Shown here: positions 8,501 to 15,099 of the stretch, piece after piece
Numbering within the stretch: position 1 is the stretch's first letter
Layout: every line of letters starts with the position of its first letter
The notes under the pieces: model-generated
What the model was told of the DNA's origin: nothing
Seen by the model: the letters and a program-made list of their open reading frames with translations, nothing else
The model's database searches: none
Translations under genes and position numbers: made by a program
Assembly (NCBI GenBank): GCA_014825775.1
Contig: MVAQ01000349.1
Location: forward strand, 1 to 15,099
Direction: 5' to 3'
From: Krasilnikovozyma curviuscula
Lineage: Eukaryota > Basidiomycota > Tremellomycetes > Cystofilobasidiales > Mrakiaceae
DNA length: 15,099 nt

Positions 8501-11022
8501 AAAATTGTCTTTCTCTCTTCAACAGGGAGCGCGGGCGGTGCTTGAGCTGGAGTTGGTCCTGGTGGAAGGGCCGCTTCAGCTTGTTTTGCTTGTAACGCAA
8601 ACCTTTCCTCCAACTCTTTAGCCTTCAGTCGAGCTCTCTCTATACCTGCCGCTCTTTCAGCCTCTTCAGCTTCGCGCCTCTTCTTTGCGCGTTCCGCCGC
8701 ACTGTGCATTTCGCGTTGATACAGCTCTGTCTGTTCATCTGCTGAGAGCGGTACTACAACAGGGGCAAGTGGAGGAGCAGGAACAGCCTCAACATTCGGC
8801 TGTTCTGATGACAGAGGCACTAATCGGTTGACAGGAGATTTATTCGGTGCGGCTGCTGCTGGAGTTGGAGCGGAAGGATGAGTTGGTTGAATGTTCAGAG
8901 GGCGAGTAGATTGAGATGCGAATAATTGTTGTTGAGGGGGCAGTGGTGCTCTTGCAGTTCCAGGAGGCGGGAAGTGATCCAGATCGGGACGATGAGGCAG
9001 TGAGCTAGAAGCTGGCGCTGCAGAACTACTAGCTTTGGAGAGAACTGGGTTTCTATCTAGCCATGCATTTCGGACTGGAGCAGTGCTGACGTCTCGAGGA
9101 GCAGACGGCGGTGCTGTTACTGATGCTTCTTGAACAGTACTGCTGCTCATGTGAGGTGGAAGAGACCTGTCTGCGATATGAGGGGGAAGGGGGCGATCGA
9201 GTCCAGGACGACCAGACGGCACTGCAGTTGCTGAAGAAGACTTTGACTTGGACAGCAAGTTTGGTCCACTCAGCGAGGGGGCTGGTGGTCCTCTGCGCGC
9301 TGGTTCGAGCCTATTCAATTGTGCGTTGAAGAGGACTCGGTGATCATCAGCTGAAGGCCGGCTAGGAAGCTGATGAGATGATGGGTGGAAAGATGTAGCT
9401 GGTTGCCGCGAGGAAGGATCGTGGTGCTGGGAGGTGCTGGGCCAATGTCGATCGAACGTATCTGTGGATGCGAATCGCTCAGATTGCGAGACGGGCACCG
9501 ATGGCTGTTCTTCAAGCTCCGCGGGAGCGTCTGGAATTTTATATTGAGTACCATCTCCGAACTCGACAACTTCATCCAAGAAGTCATCATTCTCGTCATC
9601 GACCTGAGGAATTAATAGAGGGTTAGTGACGACTTGTTGGACAGCGAAACATATCGAGTGTCTTACATCATCCCAGTGAGTTCCATTCGGATTCAGATGC
9701 ACACCTCTAAATGCGTCAAGTTCTTGCAGTAAATGTTGCTGATGAGCAGCGGCAGCTTGTTGCATCGCTTGTACGTGCATGGCTTGGGCGATTTTGCCTG
9801 GCGAACCGAAATCTGTTAGTCACGACAAAGGATGGACGGAACGGACCGCGATGAACACGCACCTTCAGCAGCTTCTTTAGCAGTTGGGAAGTCGTGCTTG
9901 AGCTCGTTTCCACGATCGCTCACGTTTCTCATCCCTCCACCCCAAGCCACACCAGGCGTAGCTGAAGGTTTTTTCAAGGTCTGTAACCCCCCAGGTCGAC
10001 TAGCGAAGGAGGTGTTCAGTCCACCAGATGAACCATGCCCCAAGTTCAGTTTGAGAGAACCTCCAGTTGTAGGCCCTCCCGAAGCAGCAACACCACCTAA
10101 ACCTTGAGGTGACATTGTTCGCAGTTGCGGAGAAGAGTTCAACGAGGAGCTAGCTGATCCTGATGACTGTCGAGCCCATATCGAAGATGGGGGTACATTT
10201 GTTGTAAGACTTGAGGGTGCAGGACCTGTGCCGAGTTTCGTCGTAAGAAGTCTCGAGGTTGGACTAGACGCGGGCGTGGTAGCTAAAAGAAGGACCTTTA
10301 GTCAGTTTTTAGGTTCCCTGAACAGGCAAGAGAAATCTTGTACCTGTCAGACTGCTATTGGCAGGAAGCTTAGAGACATTGGTCGTTGAGTTTGCGGTTG
10401 GTGCAATGACTTTCTCTAAGAACTGCTTGTTGACGTTGATAGCTGCAAACTTCTTAGGAGGTGCTGATGATGGGAGAGGAGAATGAGACGTCGGAGGAGT
10501 ACCTGCAGCTGAGGAACCTCCTACTGAAGAAGCGACCGACGGTGGGATGGCAGACCCCGGACGAGACGGGGGCACAAGACGAACGTCTGTTACTGCTGCC
10601 GTAGGTGCTGACGAGTTGGGCGCCGATGCTGGAGCTGCAGTACACACAGGTACTGTTGCTGCCATAGAGGTATCATCTGGTGCTGTCGTTGACGCCTCTG
10701 TCGATAGTGTAGCTTCGTTTTCTCCATCCTCTGTGACAGCACGCGAGTTATCCTCCTGAGAAGTTTCGCTGACAGACCCTCCAACCAGATTCTCAACAGA
10801 ACCCTCACTCGACTTCTCTTCATCATCCGTCGTCACTGTTACTGATACATCTTCGGTACCTCCCGTCTCGTCGTGCGAAGGGGAGGAGGTCGTCTTTGCT
10901 TCTCCTTCAGAAACGACCTCCTTCCCAGTCACCGCTGCTTGACCTGCTACTGGCTGGAGATCTTGACTCGATTCTGCTATTGATGAACCTTCTACTGGTA
11001 TGTTTGATGGGCTAGAAGTCAT
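5503..11022 (-). CDS. Large, mostly disordered Pro/Ser/Gln-rich protein of unknown function, six exons, 1,722 residues
   Basis: Minus-strand exons are 11022-10344, 10282-9863, 9797-9667, 9603-7231, 7140-6754 and 6681-5503, with introns of 61, 65, 63, 90 and 72 nt. Residues 1-130 are acidic and Ser/Thr-rich. At about 189 a conserved-looking block KKFAAINVNKQFLEKVIAP begins. Around 357-366 is DFPTAKEAAE, then an Ala/Gln/His helix and GVHLNPNGTHWDD (to 410), followed by an acidic block DDFLDEVVEFGDGTQYKI. Residues 440-690 are Pro/Ser-rich. A highly charged Glu/Arg/Lys/Ala helix, probably a coiled coil, spans about 699-752. A less disordered island at about 1015-1110 contains PWATIKIRFPNSALF and DPLSWKPILYKEL. 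The last 390 residues are Gln/Gly/Asn/Pro/Ser-rich with a short Gln run. There are no membrane segments and no enzyme motif. The N-terminal order of motifs recalls basidiomycete hypothetical proteins and, loosely, the BAT2/PRRC2 N-terminal region; that link is only a guess from memory. A role in RNA-protein condensates would fit the composition but is unproven. Confidence 0.82.
7163..7204. repeat. Perfect 14-bp tandem triplication inside an intron
   Basis: The unit AACAGGAATTATTT occurs three times without mismatch (7163-7176, 7177-7190, 7191-7204). It lies wholly within the fourth intron (7141-7230, minus strand) of the large disordered-protein gene. Removing two units would leave a 62-nt intron, the same size as its neighbours at 61, 65 and 63 nt. 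This suggests a recent expansion by slippage. On the transcript strand each unit carries the pyrimidine-containing CCTGTT, just upstream of the acceptor region. Confidence 0.95.
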
Positions 11023-11477
11023 TGCGTTGTGACCCTACGTTGAACGCACCAAATGAGTTTCTGTAGACTTTTGCGTGTCCTATTCAACGGGGAAAAACTC
11101 ACATGGAGTCCTGCCTACTCTCTCCTACTATTCTACTGTGGAGCCCTGCTGTAGGACTATGAGGTCGGTTGTGTACCAGAGTGGGCGAAGGCAAGTCAGT
11201 AGCGTGCGAAAAAAAGGGGAGAATCAGAACCAAAACAAGAAAATATCAAAGAAACAGCAGGATAGGCTTCACCTTAATCCAATCCTATGGATCTTCTCCC
11301 TTTCTCGTTCTAGTTTTGTCGAAGGATTTGTACCTTCAGAAGGCGTTGAGAGGGACCAAGGAGAGAAAATGCGCGAGCAGTTCTTGCAGAAAACGAGCAT
11401 CATCTTATTTCATCCCCTTGATTATCTGACCACTCGGACCATTAGAAGTTGCCTCTCAGTTCGTATTCATAGAATAA
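11023..11477. promoter_or_regulatory. Divergent promoter region, large disordered-protein gene and HAM1
   Basis: This 455-nt interval separates two divergent start codons and so should contain both promoters and 5' UTRs. It holds A-rich stretches on the plus strand (about 11208-11260) and T/C-rich stretches (about 11288-11320). A plus-strand open frame runs through much of it into the first HAM1 intron, but it has no recognisable content and is judged to be chance. No clear TATA box or known operator was seen. Confidence 0.4.
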
Positions 11478-12482
11478 ATGGCTGCAAAATCATTTGGTGA
11501 GCTCGAGATAGCGATTCTTTGTCCATCGTGAAACTGACCTGTCGTTGGTATCTTTAGTATTCGTCACTGGCAACGCCAACAAGCTGAAGGAGGTGCAGGT
11601 AAGCTGTCCACGCTTTATTTGAGCTTCTAGTCGTTTCTCCTGTTGAGAGCCATCAAAACTGTAGGCTATCCTAGCAACTGGCTCTAGTATCACCTTAACC
11701 TCTGAGAATCTTAAAGATTGTAAGTCTCGGCATACAATTCAAGTGGTAGCTTTGAGAGTTAACCATATCCTTTTGCTAGTGCCTGAGATCCAAGGAACGA
11801 CTGTGGAGGTTGCGAAAGCTAAATGTAAAGCTGCAGCAATTCAAGTGAGTCATCGAACGGGAAGCCAAAACGACACCATCTGTTGTAATACTCACTTACT
11901 TGGCGTTGATACTTCTAAGGTTGGAGGACCCTGCATAACAGAAGACACTTCATTAGGATTCACAGCTCTGAACGGACTGCCGGGACCTTACATCAAAGAT
12001 TTCATGCAAGGTATCGGTCACGAAGGTAAGCTTGTTTTCTACTCCCATTTCTCACCACTCACCACTCAACTCAAAAGCTTTTTACACGCCTGCTGTTTCA
12101 CCCAAGGCTTAAACAACATGCTTGTGGGCTTCTCCACCAAAGAAGCTACAGCGAAATGCACCTTCGCGTTCTGTTCAAGTCCAGACGCAGAACCAATAGT
12201 GTTTGAAGGAGAAACTAAAGGTCAAATCGTTCCTGCTAGGGGATCCACTCATTTTGGATGGGATGCCGTTTTCCAGCCTGACGAAGGTGAAGGTAAAACG
12301 TAAGTTGTGCTTTCCGCTACCATCTCGCCTCTTTACTTTTACTGATTCAAAGTATTCGTTACGCACTCTTCGCTTGACTGTCTTTTTTTAGATATGCTGA
12401 AATGGATGGTGCGGCCAAGAATCTAATCTCGCATAGATATCGAGCTCTCGTCAAGTTGCGCGATTACTTAGCATCGTTGTAG
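11478..12482 (+). CDS. HAM1: Inosine triphosphate pyrophosphatase (HAM1/ITPA family), seven exons
   Basis: Exons are 11478-11496, 11558-11598, 11665-11719, 11780-11844, 11920-12025, 12107-12299 and 12392-12482, with introns of 61, 66, 60, 75, 81 and 92 nt. The 189-residue product is close to human ITPA (194). The N-terminus [20 protein letters not shown] contains the nucleotide-binding TGNxxK motif at residues 10-15. Further family landmarks are ITEDTSLGF (E68, D69, metal and substrate site), [13 protein letters not shown] at 145-148 with FQP after it, YAEM, and SHRYRAL at 173-179. The enzyme hydrolyses ITP, dITP and XTP to monophosphates plus pyrophosphate, keeping deaminated purines out of DNA and RNA in the cytosol. 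The start gives only seven residues before the first strand, as in relatives. Introns 4 and 5 are multiples of three without stops, so a naive ORF call reads straight through them. The first coding exon is only 19 nt. Confidence 0.95.
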
Positions 12483-13005
12483 TTGCCGAGATGACAAACA
12501 CATAGTTTCAAGCACATTGTCAAATATTCGTCTTATTGATGGAAGACAATCGAGATAGCGAGGTTATTCCAACTAGCTTACTTGGAGCTTTGCAGCGGTA
12601 AATGACGACCCTCATCTCCTGACCACACCTTCCGCCCGATACTTTCGTGGTTGTTGTTGCTCAAGACACCGTTTCAGGCTGCTTATATAACTTTAACAAG
12701 ATAGCTTTAGAGTCAGTGATTGTATATTTTTTATTTTGGAAGGGTTGGTACATGACAACGACAGCTTGCACTTTCAATCAACGACAGAATCTGAGTCGAA
12801 GCCACAATTTAGCCTCTCGCAGAAAATGCGACTCAAGACGCATTCTGTGCCTGTTCTCGAGATGTGATACATTTTCCAGTCATTTTTGCTTTGCCGACCT
12901 TTAAGACAATATTTACTACGAGTTCATCGTCAACTTCCTTCGGAAGCCCAGGTGACTGCTCAAGCTATCTTTCAACGACTACCAACGTCTGTTACTAAAA
13001 CGCTA
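12483..13005. promoter_or_regulatory. HAM1 3' region and HOM6 promoter with TATA box and Gcn4-like sites
   Basis: The gap holds the HAM1 3' UTR and the HOM6 promoter. A TATA-like TATATAA lies at 12684-12690. Three 6-of-7 matches to the Gcn4/AP-1 core TGACTCA or its complement occur: AGAGTCA at 12709-12715, TGAGTCG at 12792-12798 and CGACTCA at 12829-12835. In budding yeast, HOM6 and other amino-acid genes respond to Gcn4 through TGACTCA, so general amino-acid control is a reasonable inference here. None of the sites is a perfect match. Confidence 0.4.
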
Positions 13006-14365
13006 ATGGGACAAAAGTACCTCCCAGTGTCAGTGGCCATCGTTGGTGTTGGAGGTGTTGGCTCTGCTGTCGTAAAGCTCCTCTCCTCCCCCGCTCTCAG
13101 CCACAAATTCAGAATCGTCGCTTTGGTCAACTCGAAGCTGGCACTGATTGAACCCAACGGAATCCCATCACTCCCAGAAGGAACTACTCCTTCAGATTAC
13201 ATCAACACAGTCGCTTCCTCCAAACCTTACGACCTCACCTCGTTACTCGACGAAGTCATCACTCTGAAGGGCGTCACAATCCTCGTTGACAACACCTCCT
13301 CCTCCGCCCTCGCACTGCAATACCCATCTATCCTCAGAGGTGGGGTACACATCGCCACGCCGAACAAAAAGGCCTGGTCGAGCGAGCAGACGCTTTGGGA
13401 TGCCATCCGGCGCGCTGAAGACGAGACAGACAGCTTGTGTTTGGGAGAGTCGAGTGTCGGCGCCGGACTTCCAGTGATCGGGTTTCTAAAGGACCTGCTG
13501 GTCGCCGGGGATGAGGTGCTGGTCGCGGAGGGTGTGCTGAGTGGAACTCGTGAGTGCTTCTACTACTGTTGTTTACGCTTGTTTAAAACCCGATGACTTG
13601 ATGTTGCTTCTTGAATATGACTTCGGGAAAGTGAGCTATGTTCTCAGCCAGTTCTCACCGGTTGTACCAGTAAACGACAAACCGACGTTCTCCTCAATCA
13701 TACGGCGCGCCAAAGAGCTTGAACTTACCGTAAGTCACAACACTCATCACATCCGAGACTTTCTAATCCTTTTCCCTTCAAACCTACAGGAGCCCGATCC
13801 AAGAGATGACCTATCGGGCGCGGATGTTGCGAGAAAGCTAACCATCCTCGCACGACACATTAACTTCCCCTCCGCCCTCCAAGCCGGACACGCCTCTGTG
13901 CCTACGCAGTCGCTTGTACCTGATATCCTCGCCGGCTATGAGTCCAAAGAGGAGTATTTGACCAATCTGGAGAAGGGCGATGAGTTCTTTGAGCAGCTGA
14001 GGAAGCAGGCCGAGGAGCAGGGCAAGCTGCTGCGGTATGTTGGCACGGTTGACTGTGTGAAGGGAACGATCAGTGCTGGACTGCAGCTGTGCGTGTTCCT
14101 GTTTCTCGTCTCATCCGTTTATGATCCCATCCCTCTATCTTGTTTGGACAGACTGGACTCTACCCACCCGTTCGTTCTGGCTCCTTTAGGAAACGCGTTA
14201 CAGTTTCACACGCGCTTCTCAGGTCCCAACCCCATCGTCATTCAAGGTGGAGGAGCGTCGTCGGATATTACTGCACTCGGTGTGGTAGCTGATTGCATCA
14301 GGATAAACGAGAGAAGGGCTGAGAGAAGCATTTGCAGTGATGAGATGGTGAAGATGATGTTCTAG
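13006..14365 (+). CDS. HOM6: Homoserine dehydrogenase, four exons
   Basis: Exons are 13006-13549, 13632-13729, 13790-14088 and 14152-14365, with introns of 82, 60 and 63 nt, giving 384 residues (yeast Hom6 has 359). The N-terminal dinucleotide-binding fold shows VAIVGVGGVGSAVVK, with the GxGxxG glycines at 14, 16 and 19. HIATPNKKAW places the conserved active-site lysine at 121 or 122. GVLSGTLSYVLSQFSP and EPDPRDDLSGADVARK follow; Asp226 and Lys230 correspond to the catalytic Asp219/Lys223 pair of yeast Hom6. The C-terminus has NPIVIQGGGASSDITALGV. The enzyme reduces aspartate semialdehyde to homoserine with NAD(P)H, the branch point to threonine and methionine. It is a stand-alone enzyme, not fused to aspartokinase. 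I chose ATG 13006 because the Rossmann strand starts eight residues later; an in-frame ATG at 12886 would add 40 residues not usual in the family. Many codons end in C or G, suggesting high expression. Introns 2 and 3 are stop-free multiples of three. Confidence 0.95.
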
Positions 14366-14896
14366 GATCGGGGCTCGCTGATTTGAGTTAGGGAATAGAA
14401 GCCCAGAGATTTCCTAATTTATTCTCTTTTGAAACTGAAATGGTCAGGTTCTAGCAAGAGCAAAGCGATGGCGACGATACGAATATGATGAAACAGTAAA
14501 TAAACTACCGCAAAGAAAGTACGCTGTTCTACCGCCGCTTTTTTCTCCAGCACACTTCTTCACATCCGCTCACATTCCAGAATTCTTCCCTTTTGCTTAA
14601 GTTGCAGTGAACGTCTACCTATTGTAGTAGGATGAGATCGTGGCGTTCCTAAGAGGAAAAAATAAATCCAGAATCGCAAAACCTTCGTGCGAGGTATTTT
14701 GAATTGGAGTGCTATTGAGAGACACTGAGAGACACTCAGAGACACCTATCATCTACCAGCCTGCTATTCCATCGACATCAACATCCTTGTCGCTCAGCTT
14801 CTCTTTTCGAACGCTGTTGCGTTTGACCAGCGTCGGGTCGTCATTGCCTAAATTATCTTTTTTTGTTACGTAACGGTTTGATGGGCTGTCCCGCAG
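14366..14896. other. HOM6 3' region and upstream region of the next gene
   Basis: This stretch of 531 nt contains no convincing gene. A possible polyadenylation hexamer AATAAA lies at 14499-14504, 134 nt after the HOM6 stop. A short tandem repeat sits at 14716-14745, and a pyrimidine-rich stretch at about 14760-14815 resembles a fungal promoter or 5' UTR for a gene further right. Confidence 0.4.
14716..14745. repeat. Three tandem 10-bp units
   Basis: Units TGAGAGACAC, TGAGAGACAC and TCAGAGACAC lie end to end at 14716-14725, 14726-14735 and 14736-14745. The third differs at one position. The array is intergenic, between HOM6 and the putative next gene, and looks like a minisatellite seed; no function is implied. 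Confidence 0.9.
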
Positions 14897-14979
14897 ATGT
14901 TCGATCTCGTCTATTGAGACGATTGACAGCGAACTGCCATCCTACGATTTCTACCCGTCTGCTAGAGAAACCCTAAACG
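14897..14979 (+). CDS. Possible early exon of a gene running off the right edge (partial)
   Basis: A stretch bounded by a good acceptor (CCCGCAG ending at 14896) and a consensus donor (GTGAGT starting at 14980) is open in one frame, reading SSIETIDSELPSYDFYPSA and then RETLNG. If a 49-nt intron ending at 15028 is removed, this frame continues open to the window edge. No upstream ATG in phase could be assigned, so this may instead be a 5'-UTR exon, with coding starting beyond the window. The family is unknown. Confidence 0.25.
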
Positions 14980-15099
14980 GTGAGTAGCCAACAAAGCTGC
15001 TCTTGTTCTGCATAAAATGAAGGAACAGGAAGCAAGGTTTTGCGATGTCAGATAATTGATCGAAGACATTCCGCCCCCCCCCTTCCTTCTCCTTTGATT
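14980..15099. other. Right edge: probable intron or downstream exon, with C-run
   Basis: The final 120 nt begin with a consensus splice donor and include a run of nine or ten C at about 15073-15082, followed by a pyrimidine-rich tail. The sequence is too short to assign. Homopolymers such as this C-run are common places for sequencing error. Confidence 0.3.

Noticed and set aside
9111..9615. Plus-strand ORFs within the large minus-strand gene
   Set aside because: They are shadows of a low-complexity, repeat-rich coding strand (Ser/Pro/Ala codons avoid stops on the opposite strand). None has a recognised product.
11075..11500. 141-codon plus-strand open frame between the large gene and HAM1
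   Set aside because: It overlaps the HAM1 first exon and first intron in another frame, has a low-complexity Lys/Gln/Asn/Ser composition with no domain, and lies where both divergent promoters must be. Chance is the simpler reading.
12886..13005. 40-residue N-terminal extension of homoserine dehydrogenase from the upstream ATG
   Set aside because: The family starts a few residues before the Rossmann strand. The extension is not recognisable, and mitochondrial targeting is not expected for this cytosolic enzyme. It may contain Arg/Leu-rich sequence by chance.
1..15099. Novel defence, toxin-antitoxin, CRISPR, mobile-element or biosynthetic-cluster system
   Set aside because: The genes are spliced eukaryotic housekeeping loci from unrelated pathways. 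No transposase, terminal repeats, cluster enzymes or direct-repeat arrays were seen.

Overview
This window looks like a gene-dense stretch of a filamentous or yeast-like fungal chromosome, most probably a basidiomycete in Agaricomycotina (a Tremellomycete would fit). The reasons are the short GT-AG introns of about 60-136 nt in nearly every gene, compact intergenic gaps of 0.2-1 kb, mixed gene orientation, and a long disordered protein carrying motifs I associate from memory with basidiomycetes. The lineage is an inference. All exon models below were built by eye from splice consensus, reading phase and family knowledge.

Layout, left to right. (1) 2-268, plus: the last 88 residues of an unrecognised gene. 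(2) 838-1912, plus: a six-exon SPF27/BCAS2-family splicing factor of the Prp19 complex. (3) 2107-2996, minus: five-exon peptidyl-tRNA hydrolase 2 with an N-terminal membrane anchor, convergent with SPF27. (4) 3349-4549, plus: an F-box-like protein sharing a 352-nt divergent control region with PTH2. (5) 4550-5502: about 950 nt with no gene I can support firmly, apart from one weak 64-residue minus-strand ORF. (6) 5503-11022, minus: a six-exon gene for a 1,722-residue, mostly disordered Pro/Ser/Gln-rich protein. (7) 11478-12482, plus: a seven-exon HAM1/ITPA nucleotide-pool-cleaning pyrophosphatase, divergent from the large gene. (8) 13006-14365, plus: a four-exon homoserine dehydrogenase (HOM6) with three near-matches to the Gcn4 site upstream. 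(9) From about 14897: a possible first exon of another plus-strand gene that runs off the window.

The genes are housekeeping loci from different pathways (splicing, translation quality control, nucleotide sanitation, threonine/methionine biosynthesis). They show no operon-like or defence-island logic, and I see no mobile element, CRISPR array, tRNA or rRNA. I do not see a new multi-gene system. The least explained item is the large disordered protein, which holds a compact ordered-looking island near residues 1015-1110 and a gene intron enlarged by a perfect 14-bp triplication. A second pattern is that 15 of 25 inferred coding introns are a multiple of three in length.
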